From positions 186,001 through 250,000 of the forward strand of contig JADKAM010000001.1 of the NCBI GenBank assembly GCA_016715365.1: 64,000 nt of DNA. Reading direction: 5' to 3'. Made by a program: the position numbers and the translations under genes. The number at the start of each line of letters is the position of its first letter. Position 1 is the stretch's first letter. The notes below the pieces were generated by a model. The model was given only the letters and a program-made list of their open reading frames with translations, did no database searches and was not told where the DNA came from. This document shows, in pieces, positions 31,791 to 41,041 of this stretch. The stretch is from Chitinophagaceae bacterium (lineage in GTDB: Bacteria; Bacteroidota; Bacteroidia; Chitinophagales; Chitinophagaceae).

Positions 31791-31798
31791 TAATTTTG
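31791..31798 (+). promoter_or_regulatory. Promoter -7 element of the CrtD-like gene
   Basis: TAATTTTG matches the Bacteroidota -7 consensus TAnnTTTG, 20 nt before the start codon, with TTG 15 nt upstream of it (shorter than the usual spacing). Confidence 0.4.
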
Positions 31799-31817
31799 CC
31801 CGCAAGCAAAAAAAAAT

Positions 31818-33293
31818 ATGATTACAGAAAATAATAAAACCTGCGCCGTTATAGGCTGTGGTGTTTCCGGCATGGGCGCTGCCATACGCATGCGTAACAA
31901 AGGTTATAAAGTAACTGTATTTGAAGCCAATGCCTTCCCCGGCGGCAAACTTTCTACAGAATCAAAAGACGGGTACCGCTTTGATATGGGTCCATCAGTA
32001 TTTACTATGCCCCAGTATGTAAATGAACTTTTTGAAATCTCGGGCAAAAACCCGGCTGAGCATTTTCGTTATACTCAACTGGATCCTGTATACAAATATT
32101 TTTTTGAAGATGGCACAACTTTGGAATCTTACCATGGAAAAGAAAAATTTGCAGAACAGATGGCGGCCGGAACAAATGATTCAAAAGAAGATATCTTACA
32201 ATATCTCAACAGAACAGAAACCATCTATAACCTTACCAACGAGGTTTTTTTAAAAAATTCTTTACACCGCCTTAAAAACTTTTTTACCTGGCCGGTTGTA
32301 AGAGGTATTTTAAACTTTGGAAAGATCGGAGCTTTTGATACCATGAATGGTGCCAATTCAAAAGCTTTTAAAGACTCAAGGCTGGTAAAAATATTCAACC
32401 GCTATTCTACGTATAATGGCTCCAGTCCTTACTTATCTCCTGCCACACTCAATGTGATTGCACATGTAGAAATTGTAAAAGGTGCTTATTACCCCGAGGG
32501 TGGTATGTTTGGTATTACCGATGCACTGGTAAAACTGGCCAGGGATATAGGCGTACAATTTAAATTCTCAACACCGGTAAAAGAGATCCTGATAGAAAAT
32601 AAAAAGGTAACGGGTGTACGAACAGATAACGGAACCGAAGCCTTTGATGTGGTGATCAGCAATATGGATGTGTACAACAGTTACAAAAAATTAATGCCCA
32701 ACGTTAAAAGGCCGGCCAAAACTTTGGACCAAGCCAAATCAAGCTCCGGCATTATTTTTTACTGGGGTATTAATAAAGAATTTAAAGAATTGGGCTTACA
32801 TAATATCCTCTATGCCGAAAATTATGAAGAAGAATTTGATACCATCTTCAGCAAAAAAGCCATTTACCACGATCCTACTATTTATGTTAATATCACCAGT
32901 AAACATACCCCAACTGATGCACCGCCCGGATGTGAGAACTGGTTTGCCTTTATTAATGTGCCCAACAACCAGGGACAGGATTGGGATGCCTTTATTAATG
33001 AAGCCCGTGAAAATATGATCCGTAAAGTGAACCGGATATTAAAAACAGATATCAGGCCGTTCATAGCAAGCGAAATGGTTTTTGATCCCCGTATTATTGA
33101 AAGCCGTACTTCCAGTGCTTTTGGCGCAATTTATGGCAACAGTTCCAATAATAAATTCGCTGCCTTTTTACGCCACGCTAATTTTTCAAAAGATATTAAA
33201 AACTTATACTTCTGCGGTGGCAGTGTTCATCCGGGCCCCAGCATTCCATTATGCCTGCTTTCCGCCAAAATCACTACCGATTTAATCCGGTAG
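31818..33293 (+). CDS. Phytoene-desaturase-family oxidoreductase, CrtD-like
   Basis: 491 residues. N-terminal FAD fold VIGCGVSGMGAAIRMRNKG, then GGKLSTESKDGYRFDMGPSVF and a C-terminal FAD site FCGGSVHPGPSIPLCLLSAK. It is a paralogue of the CrtI at 43171. In Bacteroidota that make monocyclic carotenoids, CrtI desaturates phytoene and CrtD (hydroxy-carotenoid 3',4'-desaturase) finishes the acyclic end. CruF and CrtZ are encoded nearby and this is the only second desaturase, so CrtD is the best assignment. A different desaturase or a CrtO-like ketolase is the alternative. Confidence 0.85.
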   Translation: MITENNKTCAVIGCGVSGMGAAIRMRNKGYKVTVFEANAFPGGKLSTESKDGYRFDMGPSVFTMPQYVNELFEISGKNPAEHFRYTQLDPVYKYFFEDGTTLESYHGKEKFAEQMAAGTNDSKEDILQYLNRTETIYNLTNEVFLKNSLHRLKNFFTWPVVRGILNFGKIGAFDTMNGANSKAFKDSRLVKIFNRYSTYNGSSPYLSPATLNVIAHVEIVKGAYYPEGGMFGITDALVKLARDIGVQFKFSTPVKEILIENKKVTGVRTDNGTEAFDVVISNMDVYNSYKKLMPNVKRPAKTLDQAKSSSGIIFYWGINKEFKELGLHNILYAENYEEEFDTIFSKKAIYHDPTIYVNITSKHTPTDAPPGCENWFAFINVPNNQGQDWDAFINEARENMIRKVNRILKTDIRPFIASEMVFDPRIIESRTSSAFGAIYGNSSNNKFAAFLRHANFSKDIKNLYFCGGSVHPGPSIPLCLLSAKITTDLIR

Positions 33294-33295
33294 TG

Positions 33296-33328
33296 TTGAT
33301 ACTGGGCAGCTTATTTAGTTTAAATTTG
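33296..33328 (+). promoter_or_regulatory. Promoter of the ABC/ACP operon
   Basis: TTG and TAAATTTG separated by 22 nt, in good agreement with the Bacteroidota -33/-7 pattern, 84 nt upstream of the ABC ATPase start. Confidence 0.5.
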
Positions 33329-33411
33329 CACACTTTATTAAAACGAAGCTGGCAAGTAACTTCAACCCTAAACTATTAAGATAAGCCCATTTAAAAAATG
33401 GGGTAGAAAAA

Positions 33412-34164
33412 ATGAGCAACCCGGTTATTATAGAAATAGAAAATTTAACTAAAACCTTTAAACATGCCACAGAACCGGCGGTTAACGGCATTTCTTTTTG
33501 TATAAACCGAAATGAAGTTTTTGGCCTGCTGGGGCCGAATGGTGCCGGTAAAACAACCACTATTTCTATCCTTTGTGGCCTTTTTCCGGCCACCAGCGGA
33601 AAAGTACTGATTGATGGCAAAGATCTACGCACAGAACTATCTTCAGTAAAAAATATGATCGGCATTGTGCCGCAGGATATTGCACTATATCCAACACTCA
33701 CTGCCCGTGAAAACCTGGCATTTTATGGCAGCATGTACGGCCTTTACGGCAAAGACCTGAAAGATAAAATTGAGACCTGGCTGAAAAAGCTGGGCTTAAT
33801 TGATGCATCAAACAGGCGTGTATCAACATATTCCGGCGGTATGAAAAGACGGGTAAATTTAATTGCCGGTGTTTTGCATAGCCCTGCCATTTTATTTTTA
33901 GATGAACCCACTGTTGGGGTGGATGTGCATAGCCGCAATGTGATCATTCAGCATTTAAAAGAAATTAATGCTGCCGGCACAACCATTATTTATACCTCTC
34001 ATCACATGGAAGAAGCACAAAATTTTTGCACCCGTGTTTCTATCATTGATAATGGGAAAATTATAACTGAAGGAACCCCTGCTGAGCTGATAAGCCGCAA
34101 TGCCGGATCAACCAACCTGGAAAATGTATTTTTAAATTTAACCAACAGAAAATTGAGAGACTGA
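33412..34164 (+). CDS. ABC-2 type exporter, ATP-binding subunit
   Basis: 250 residues. Walker A GPNGAGKTT, signature YSGGMKRR, Walker B LFLDEPTVGVD and switch His in YTSHHMEEA. It belongs to the drug/lipid exporter subfamily. The stop overlaps the start of the permease gene. It powers export of a hydrophobic or amphipathic product, probably that of the following biosynthetic genes. Confidence 0.95.
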   Translation: MSNPVIIEIENLTKTFKHATEPAVNGISFCINRNEVFGLLGPNGAGKTTTISILCGLFPATSGKVLIDGKDLRTELSSVKNMIGIVPQDIALYPTLTARENLAFYGSMYGLYGKDLKDKIETWLKKLGLIDASNRRVSTYSGGMKRRVNLIAGVLHSPAILFLDEPTVGVDVHSRNVIIQHLKEINAAGTTIIYTSHHMEEAQNFCTRVSIIDNGKIITEGTPAELISRNAGSTNLENVFLNLTNRKLRD

Positions 34165-35447
34165 TGTTGAATAAACTACTGGCTACGGTTAAAAAAGAGA
34201 TACTGCTGCTTCTTAGAGACAGGGTGGGGCTTTCTGTTTTATTCCTGATGCCGGTAGCGCTTATTTTAGTAATGACATTGATACAGGATTCTGCCTTTAA
34301 ATCAATCAACGAAAAAGGCATCCCTGTTGTTTTTGTTAATAACGATAACGATTCTTTAGGCTACCAGATAAAGCAGGGTTTATTATCTACCGATCTTTGT
34401 TATGTAAGCGATAGTATTGACGGAAAGCCCGCCAACAGCGAATCGGCTAAAAAAGCAGTAAGCGAAGGAAAGTTTCTTATTGGTATTGTTATTCCAAAGG
34501 GAGCCACAGCATCTATCCGCAAAAATGTTTCGGCCATGGTGAGCGAAACATTAAACGGATCAGACAGTTTGCAAAAACAAACAGACTCTGTTGAGATCAC
34601 CATTCTTATTGATCCTGTTGCAAAAAAATCTTTTTTAAATGCAGTTACCAGTAATCTCCGTGAATTTATTTCGGAGATAAAAACAAAGATCATGTTCCAG
34701 ACCTTTTCTGAGCAGATCGCCGAAGTGATCCCTGATAAAAATAATACGCCAAAAAATTCTTATCAAAAATCACAGATCATCCGCTACAAGGAAATTTTTG
34801 CATCAACAGCAACTGAACAGATTGTTCCCAACGCAGTGCAGCACAATGTACCCGCCTGGACGATCTTTGCGATGTTCTTTATTGCCATACCCTTATCAAA
34901 CAGTATATTAAAGGAAAAAACAGAAGGCAGTGTGTTCAGGCTGCATACCATGCCCACACCCTATTTGTTATTGATAAACGGAAAGATACTGGTGTATGTA
35001 ATGGTTTGCCTGATCCAGTTTTTGCTGATGCTGGCTGTTGGTAAATTCCTGTTACCGCAAATGGGTTTACCGGCATTGGTATTAGGCAACAGCATGATGG
35101 GTATTTTTATATTAACCATGGCTACCGCTTTTGCTGCTACAGGCTTTGGTGTTACCGTGGGTACACTGGCCACAACCGATCACCAGGCAGCTATCATGGG
35201 TTCGCTTTCCATACTTTTGCTGTCGGCATTGGGCGGCATTTGGGTACCCAGTTATGTAATGCCCGAAGTAATGCGTAATATAAGTGCCTTCTCGCCATTA
35301 AACTGGTCGCTGGAAGGTTTTTATAAATTATTTTTAAGAGGCGGCGGCGTTGAAGATATTTTACCATACGCAATAAAACTAATGGTATTCTTTTTCGCCA
35401 TGATGGGAATATCTTACCTGGCCAACCATAAAAAAAGAACCATTTAA
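34164..35447 (+). CDS. ABC-2 type exporter, permease subunit
   Basis: 427 residues: one N-terminal membrane helix (VGLSVLFLMPVALILVMTL), a large extracytoplasmic region of about 200 residues, then five to six helices at the C-terminal end, with NILKEKTEGS-like coupling (SNSILKEKTEGSVF). This matches the ABC2_membrane_3 architecture. It overlaps the ATPase stop by 1 nt and is followed 3 nt later by the acyl carrier protein. Confidence 0.93.
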   Translation: MLNKLLATVKKEILLLLRDRVGLSVLFLMPVALILVMTLIQDSAFKSINEKGIPVVFVNNDNDSLGYQIKQGLLSTDLCYVSDSIDGKPANSESAKKAVSEGKFLIGIVIPKGATASIRKNVSAMVSETLNGSDSLQKQTDSVEITILIDPVAKKSFLNAVTSNLREFISEIKTKIMFQTFSEQIAEVIPDKNNTPKNSYQKSQIIRYKEIFASTATEQIVPNAVQHNVPAWTIFAMFFIAIPLSNSILKEKTEGSVFRLHTMPTPYLLLINGKILVYVMVCLIQFLLMLAVGKFLLPQMGLPALVLGNSMMGIFILTMATAFAATGFGVTVGTLATTDHQAAIMGSLSILLLSALGGIWVPSYVMPEVMRNISAFSPLNWSLEGFYKLFLRGGGVEDILPYAIKLMVFFFAMMGISYLANHKKRTI

Positions 35448-35450
35448 ATC

Positions 35451-35702
35451 ATGGATACTAACATCATCATAGCAGAAATAAAAAAGTATATCGAAAATAA
35501 TATACTGGCAGCAGGTATGCAGGTTGATGCTGCTACTGATCTGAAACAGGCAGGCATTGATTCCTTTTCTACAGTAGAGATCATACTTTTTATTGAACGG
35601 AAATTCGGCGTATCTATACCTGATGAAAAACTGGTACCGGAAAATTTTAAAACACTACAGTCGCTTGCTGCTATTGTACAGGAACTAATGCCCCGGGCAT
35701 AA
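35451..35702 (+). CDS. Acyl carrier protein
   Basis: 83 residues. The phosphopantetheine Ser lies in AGIDSFSTVEII near residue 37, followed by FIERKFGVSIPDEKL. It is short and lacks neighbouring ketosynthases, so it is a stand-alone carrier for a small biosynthetic pathway. The next three genes (condensation-like, FAD enzyme, ligase) could load and use an acyl or aminoacyl group on it. Confidence 0.93.
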   Translation: MDTNIIIAEIKKYIENNILAAGMQVDAATDLKQAGIDSFSTVEIILFIERKFGVSIPDEKLVPENFKTLQSLAAIVQELMPRA

Positions 35703-35708
35703 ACAGAC

Positions 35709-37031
35709 ATGAGCATAACATCTTTTAATAAAGCCAGCCTTCCCAAAAAAGTGATCTTAAGCGGTGCAGACTGCTTTCACCTGGTTTTAGATAAACATGC
35801 TAAAAAGCACAGTGCCGGCGGTAATGTTATGCGCAAGATATTTTATTTCAACAGTGCATTATCGTACAACAAGATCAACGACATACTCAAAAGTTCACCG
35901 GTTATTTATTGGCTCTGCAATATCAAATTTGTTCCGGGCTTGTTGATGAAATTACCCACCTGGCAATATATTGACCGTAATAACGAGATCATACTGCTGG
36001 AGCATCATACAGTTGTTGAAGACGGAATTCCAGATAATATTTTAAACAGGGATATCACTATTGAATCAACCAGGTTTATCGAAGCCGACCTGGTTCATTA
36101 TCCTTCAGGAGGTTGCGCCTTTATTTTATCGTGGAACCATATTCTGCTGGATGCAAAAGGTACCACGCTTTTGTTTGAACACCTCAACCTGCTGTCGGAA
36201 AATAAACCGCAAAGTTTTGATATCTTTTTTCCGGGTAAGGAAAAGAAAACAAATATTGTTACTTACATCCGCAACATGTACAAGGTTAAAAAATTTGTAC
36301 AAACATCATCAAAACCTCCTGTCAGTTCGGTTGCCTGCACTTCCTTAAAAACAGGCGACGGAAAAACATTGACAAAAGTTATTTCATTTAATGTTGAAGA
36401 AACAAAGAAGATCAACGCCAATGCTTTTAAAACCGGCTCCCGCTTTGGCCCTACCTTGTACCTGGTAGCCTGTTGCACACATGTCATTAATTTTCTCAAT
36501 CACCAAAAAAATAAAGCCGGCGATATCTGGCTTCCCATTCCATACGATGGAAGATTGCGTGGTGCTGCCGGACCACTGATCTCCAACTGCGTATCTTTTT
36601 TATTTTACCGCATTCCTGTAAATGAAATGAACACGATACCGCAAACTGTAAAATGTTTAAGTACACAAATGACAGCGCAGATAAAAGATGGTATTCCACA
36701 ACGGTACAGCATGTTTTTGAACATGATGCGGCATATGCCACTGTGGCTGTATTATTTTTTAATCAGCCGCACAGGCAAGGGTGTATTTGCCAGTTTTTTA
36801 TACACATCAACAGGCGATAACTTTAATAACCTCAAATCCTTATTTGGCGAACCCATCAGAAATTTAAATATGATACCGGCACTCACTTTCCCGCCAGGAC
36901 TTACTTTTGTTTTTTTAAAGCATGACAATGAGCTCAACATAAATATTGCTTACTCGCCCGATGTAATAAACAATAATGAACTACATTTAATTGAAGAAAA
37001 GATAAAGGAAATTTTACTGGCTGATTATTAA
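35709..37031 (+). CDS. Condensation / acyltransferase-like protein
   Basis: 440 residues. NHILLDAKGT near residue 145 is a variant of the HHxxxDG catalytic motif of NRPS condensation domains, PapA and related acyltransferases; the catalytic His and Asp are kept. A second family motif, WLPIPYDGRLR, lies near residue 275. It should transfer an acyl group from the carrier protein to an amine or hydroxyl acceptor. The start is 6 nt after the ACP gene. The acceptor is unknown; a hydroxylated carotenoid is one candidate. Confidence 0.75.
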   Translation: MSITSFNKASLPKKVILSGADCFHLVLDKHAKKHSAGGNVMRKIFYFNSALSYNKINDILKSSPVIYWLCNIKFVPGLLMKLPTWQYIDRNNEIILLEHHTVVEDGIPDNILNRDITIESTRFIEADLVHYPSGGCAFILSWNHILLDAKGTTLLFEHLNLLSENKPQSFDIFFPGKEKKTNIVTYIRNMYKVKKFVQTSSKPPVSSVACTSLKTGDGKTLTKVISFNVEETKKINANAFKTGSRFGPTLYLVACCTHVINFLNHQKNKAGDIWLPIPYDGRLRGAAGPLISNCVSFLFYRIPVNEMNTIPQTVKCLSTQMTAQIKDGIPQRYSMFLNMMRHMPLWLYYFLISRTGKGVFASFLYTSTGDNFNNLKSLFGEPIRNLNMIPALTFPPGLTFVFLKHDNELNINIAYSPDVINNNELHLIEEKIKEILLADY

Positions 37032-38275
37032 TGGAAACAGTTCAACATACCGATGTAGTTGTTTTAGGCGGCGGCGCTGCCGGCGTTGCAGCAGCGGTGG
37101 CGGCGGCCCGTAAAGGAGTAAAAGTTGTACTGATTGAACGTAATTCTTTTTTAGGCGGAAAAGCAACTGCGGCTGAAGTTGGTACCGTATGCGGCTTATA
37201 TCATTTTAGTAAAAATGAAGAATCAACCTACATTGTAAACGGCTTCGCAAAGGAATTTGCAGACAAATTACAGGCCCAATCGCAAAGCACCCCGTTGCAC
37301 GTACCGGAAGGAGTGCATTATCTTCCTTACAATATCGATGCGTTTAAAAATATTTGTGCCGAGCTGATACGTATTCATAAAATAAAAGTTCAGTACAATG
37401 CAGTACTCAAAAATGTAAGCCTCGATCAACACACCATAAAATCAGTTTCAATCATTGCAAACGGCATTCCCATTACCATTGGCTTAAATGCTTTAATTGA
37501 TTGCTCCGGTGATAGTATTATCAGCCAGGCTGCCAATCTTCCTTTAATAAAAAGCGATCATTACCAGGCTGCAGCACAGGTTTTTACCATGGAAGGCGTT
37601 TCCGAAGAAAGTGAATTTAAGCTGGGCATGATTTTGATAAAGGCTTTAAGATCGGCAATAGACAAAGAACTACTGGGCGATTTTTACGATCGTGTTTATA
37701 TTGTTCAGGGCTCTTTAAAAAACAACTGTGTTAGTTTAAAAGTCGGGATACCGATAGCAGTAACCTATGCGCCCGGAAATTTACAGGAGTTGAGAACGGT
37801 GGCACAAAGCCTGGTGGTAAATCTTTCTCAATACCTGATAAGCAATGTGGATGCTTTTAAAAATGCACACATAAAAAATATAGCCCCCGAAGTTGGCATA
37901 CGGGTTGGCCAGCGCAGCACCGGCAAATATATTTTGATGGAAGAAGATGTATTAAGCTGTAAAAAATTTGAGAACGCCATTGCCAATGGCAGCTGGCCCA
38001 TTGAAATATGGGAGCAAAACCGCCGGGTAAACATGCGCTACTTTAACCTGGATGATTACTACCAGATACCGGCAGATTGTTTGCAATCAAACAGCCTGAA
38101 TAATTTATTTTTTGCAGGCCGCAATATTTCTGCAACGGATGGCGCCATTGCCAGTGCCAGGGTAATGGGCATTTGTTTGCAAACAGGTTATGCTGCCGGT
38201 TGCCTGGCTGCTGCCACGGCATTAAAGCTTTCTATGAACGATACCATCAGGCAGATTCAAACCGAGCAATTATAA
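37031..38275 (+). CDS. FAD-dependent oxidoreductase
   Basis: 414 residues. N-terminal VVVLGGGAAGVAAAVAAARKG with GGKATAAEVGTVCGLY and a C-terminal FFAGRNISATDGAIASARVMG. This is the FAD_oxidored fold found in dehydrogenases of acyl and sugar substrates and some halogenase relatives, but the halogenase WxWxIP motif is not seen. It may desaturate or oxidise a carrier-bound substrate. It overlaps the preceding gene by 1 nt and precedes the ligase by 13 nt. Confidence 0.8.
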   Translation: METVQHTDVVVLGGGAAGVAAAVAAARKGVKVVLIERNSFLGGKATAAEVGTVCGLYHFSKNEESTYIVNGFAKEFADKLQAQSQSTPLHVPEGVHYLPYNIDAFKNICAELIRIHKIKVQYNAVLKNVSLDQHTIKSVSIIANGIPITIGLNALIDCSGDSIISQAANLPLIKSDHYQAAAQVFTMEGVSEESEFKLGMILIKALRSAIDKELLGDFYDRVYIVQGSLKNNCVSLKVGIPIAVTYAPGNLQELRTVAQSLVVNLSQYLISNVDAFKNAHIKNIAPEVGIRVGQRSTGKYILMEEDVLSCKKFENAIANGSWPIEIWEQNRRVNMRYFNLDDYYQIPADCLQSNSLNNLFFAGRNISATDGAIASARVMGICLQTGYAAGCLAAATALKLSMNDTIRQIQTEQL

Positions 38276-38288
38276 GTATTTTTGCAGG

Positions 38289-39731
38289 ATGAAAATATGG
38301 CCTGTTTATGAGATACTGAAAGCCGCTGCCCTGCAATGGCCTGATCATGCTGCTGTGTATGATGAGCATGGCTCAATGAGTTTTCAGGAACTGTTTACTG
38401 AAGCTGAAGAACTACGTAAACAACTTATCGGTATTGGTATTAAAGAAGGCATGGGCATTGGCGTAATGGCTGCAAATGGCCGCAATTTTATCATGGGCAT
38501 TTTTGCAGCAGTTGGAACGGGCGCTGCGGTAATGCCTATGTCGCCGCAATTAAAAAAAGCCGAGATAGATGATATTTTACAGGATGCAAAACTGCATGCA
38601 ATAATTGATGACAGAACTGCTTCCCAGCCTTTAGATACTGTTGATACCGTAATTCCCATGAAGAACGGATCATTCCGTTTGGGATTTACCGGCGTTAATG
38701 AATCTGTTGCATTTGCTCCTTTTGTGGATCAACCTGCATTTATAAGATTCACGTCGGGTACTACCGGGAAGTCGAAAGGCGTAATTGTTTCTCATCGATC
38801 GGTTTTGGATAGAATAGAAGCTGCGAATAAAGGATTAGAACTTGGGCCTGGCGATACCGTTATTTGGGTATTGCCTATGGCTTATCACTTTATGGTATCC
38901 ATCATTTTGTATGTAAAGTTTGGGGCCGCCATTGCAGTTGCCAGAGATTTCCTGGCAAAAAATATTATAGAAATCACCAATCAACACAAGGGTACCCTTT
39001 TGTATGCATCGCCTGTGCAAATCAGATTACTGGCCAATGATACAGGAACAGCACAAATGCCTTCGCTTAAAAAAGTGATCTCCACATCTGCAGCTATTGC
39101 CCTGGATGTTTGTAAAGCATTTAAGCAACGGTTTAAACTGGATGTAAGCCAGGCTTATGGCATTATTGAAATTGGTTTGCCTATTTTAAATTATACCAAA
39201 TCGACCGAACACCCCGAAGCTGTTGGTTATGCACAACCGGGTTACACTGTTGATATACTGGATGAAAATAATAATCCGCTGCCAAATGGCGAAATTGGAA
39301 ATTTAGGTATTAAAGGACCGGGTATGTTTGATGCTTATTTGTTACCACCCACACCAAGCAAAGATGTTTTGCAAAACGGTTATTTTTTAACGGCTGATTT
39401 TGCTTCTAAAACCGAGGATGGTTTAATAAAAGTTGAAGGGCGGTCAAAATCGGTTATCAATATTTCGGGCTTAAAGGTTTTTCCCGAAGAAGTGGAAGCT
39501 GTATTGGAAATGATACCGGAGATCAAACAGGCTCGTATCAGCAGCAGTCCGCATCCATTACTGGGACAGATCATTGAAGCTGAAGTTGTTTTAACCGATG
39601 GTGCAAAAATTGATGTGGAGGATGTGTTAACCTGGTGTAAAAAAAGATTGTCGGCATTTAAGGCACCACAACGGTTAAAGATCGTGGAGTCTTTGCCAAT
39701 GACAGGAACCGGGAAATTGCAAAGGCACTAA
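38289..39731 (+). CDS. Acyl/aryl-AMP ligase (ANL superfamily)
   Basis: 480 residues. Adenylation motifs: FTSGTTGKSKGVIVSH, QAYGIIEIGLPI, GRSKSVINISGLKVFPEEVE and a C-terminal MTGTGKLQR with the catalytic Lys. It activates a carboxylic acid as an adenylate and can load it on the acyl carrier protein three genes upstream. The substrate pocket cannot be read reliably by eye. Its stop overlaps the convergent lycopene-cyclase stop by 4 nt. Confidence 0.9.
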   Translation: MKIWPVYEILKAAALQWPDHAAVYDEHGSMSFQELFTEAEELRKQLIGIGIKEGMGIGVMAANGRNFIMGIFAAVGTGAAVMPMSPQLKKAEIDDILQDAKLHAIIDDRTASQPLDTVDTVIPMKNGSFRLGFTGVNESVAFAPFVDQPAFIRFTSGTTGKSKGVIVSHRSVLDRIEAANKGLELGPGDTVIWVLPMAYHFMVSIILYVKFGAAIAVARDFLAKNIIEITNQHKGTLLYASPVQIRLLANDTGTAQMPSLKKVISTSAAIALDVCKAFKQRFKLDVSQAYGIIEIGLPILNYTKSTEHPEAVGYAQPGYTVDILDENNNPLPNGEIGNLGIKGPGMFDAYLLPPTPSKDVLQNGYFLTADFASKTEDGLIKVEGRSKSVINISGLKVFPEEVEAVLEMIPEIKQARISSSPHPLLGQIIEAEVVLTDGAKIDVEDVLTWCKKRLSAFKAPQRLKIVESLPMTGTGKLQRH

Positions 39732-40456
39732 ACGTTTTGAGTTTTGGGTTTTCCCGCAGGGCCCTGTGGGGAGTTTTGCGTTTTAAGCTTCTCGTAAATC
39801 ACAATATTCATCAAAGTAAGCAGCATACCATAAAATGCATCTTCAAAAGGTATGGTATAAATTCTGATACCGAGGTTTTCTGCATTATTATAAATTACAA
39901 CCGGAATGGCGGTAAGAAATCCATTTACAATTAAGAAGGGAATTAAACAGATGGCATAAGAGACCAGGAAAGAAACAGCATCAAAACTTTTGAAAAATTT
40001 CCTGACTGCATATATTATAAGAATAAAAGCACCGGTGAAGATGAAAGTCCAGCTGGTATAATATTTCTCCGCATAAATTACTCCTGTTACCAATAAACCA
40101 ACTGCTAATACAATTATAAACAGGTCTGCAGTTCTTTTATCTGCAAGATTAGGGAAGTAAGCCCTTATACAGGCGTAAATAAATACACAACAATAAGGTA
40201 CAATAAAAAAGAAAAGTACTTCTTCAATTGGCAGATTATAAAGGTTGATGCCGGTAATGTATGCCGGATTAAAACTCCACACTCCTTTTGAAGTAAAGTA
40301 AATATCCCAGGCAATGTAAAGCAATGCCGGAATGATCATTGCCGGAAAAAGATATTTCCAGTTTTTATAGAACGCTACTTTTTTGTCAAAACTTAGTGCC
40401 AGCGGGCCGGCCAGGGATGCAGCAAGTATCAGGAAATATGTGTAGTGAGGATTCAA
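39728..40456 (-). CDS. Lycopene cyclase (fused CrtYc-CrtYd type)
   Basis: 242 residues, about seven membrane helices, made of two repeats each carrying a P-x-E-E/D motif: LPIEEVLFFFIVPYC in the first half and IPFEDAFYGM in the second. This is the small membrane lycopene cyclase found in Bacteroidota, Actinobacteria and archaea. It closes a beta-ionone ring on one or both lycopene ends. It is the last gene of the carotenoid operon, 73 nt after crtZ. Confidence 0.9.
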   Translation of the reverse strand: MNPHYTYFLILAASLAGPLALSFDKKVAFYKNWKYLFPAMIIPALLYIAWDIYFTSKGVWSFNPAYITGINLYNLPIEEVLFFFIVPYCCVFIYACIRAYFPNLADKRTADLFIIVLAVGLLVTGVIYAEKYYTSWTFIFTGAFILIIYAVRKFFKSFDAVSFLVSYAICLIPFLIVNGFLTAIPVVIYNNAENLGIRIYTIPFEDAFYGMLLTLMNIVIYEKLKTQNSPQGPAGKPKTQNV

Positions 40457-40529
40457 ATTTTCTTGAAGAATCTTTTAATTCAATCCGCCATCGACAAGCT
40501 CAGGCTGACAGTATGATTGAAAAAACAGT

Positions 40530-41036
40530 TTAAGCCGATAGGCCTTCAGTCATTTCAACCGGTTGCTCATTTCGCTTTTTATCAGCCTTTACCTTATCCC
40601 AGTATTTTTTTGCCACCCACAAAAAACCAAAACTTTCGCCATGGTCTTTATCCAGATGTTTGTGGTGCATTTTATGTGCCCAGCGAATGGTGCGTACATA
40701 ACTGTTATTACTCCTGGTAAACCATTTAAGCCGCTGGTGAATGATAACATCGTGTACCAGAAAATAAGCGATTCCATACAAGGTAAGCCCTGTACCGATT
40801 GCAATTGACCACCAGGCCTGGTTCATAACACCCAACATAATAAAAAGCCAGCTTGGTATTGCAAACATGAGAAAGAAGGCATCATTTTTTTCGAAAATGC
40901 CCGGTTTCTTCTGATGATGATCTTTATGCAGTGACCACAAAAAGCCATGCATGATATACCGGTGAATGCACCAGGTAAGGCCCTCCATCAAAACAAAAGT
41001 GCCCAATGTAATTGCTATTAATAGTATCCAGCTCAT
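40530..41036 (-). CDS. crtZ: Beta-carotene hydroxylase CrtZ
   Basis: 168 residues, four membrane segments, with the di-iron His clusters HRYIMHGFLWSLHKDHH and, later, HDVIIHQR and HKMHHKHLDKDHGE. It adds 3-hydroxyl groups to beta-ionone rings, an early step toward zeaxanthin or saproxanthin. It starts 5 nt after the cruF stop. Confidence 0.95.
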   Translation of the reverse strand: MSWILLIAITLGTFVLMEGLTWCIHRYIMHGFLWSLHKDHHQKKPGIFEKNDAFFLMFAIPSWLFIMLGVMNQAWWSIAIGTGLTLYGIAYFLVHDVIIHQRLKWFTRSNNSYVRTIRWAHKMHHKHLDKDHGESFGFLWVAKKYWDKVKADKKRNEQPVEMTEGLSA

Positions 41037-41041
41037 TAAAT

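Noticed and set aside
37031..38275. Flavin-dependent halogenase
   Set aside because: The GxGxxG FAD site is there, but the WxWxIP halogenase motif was not seen.
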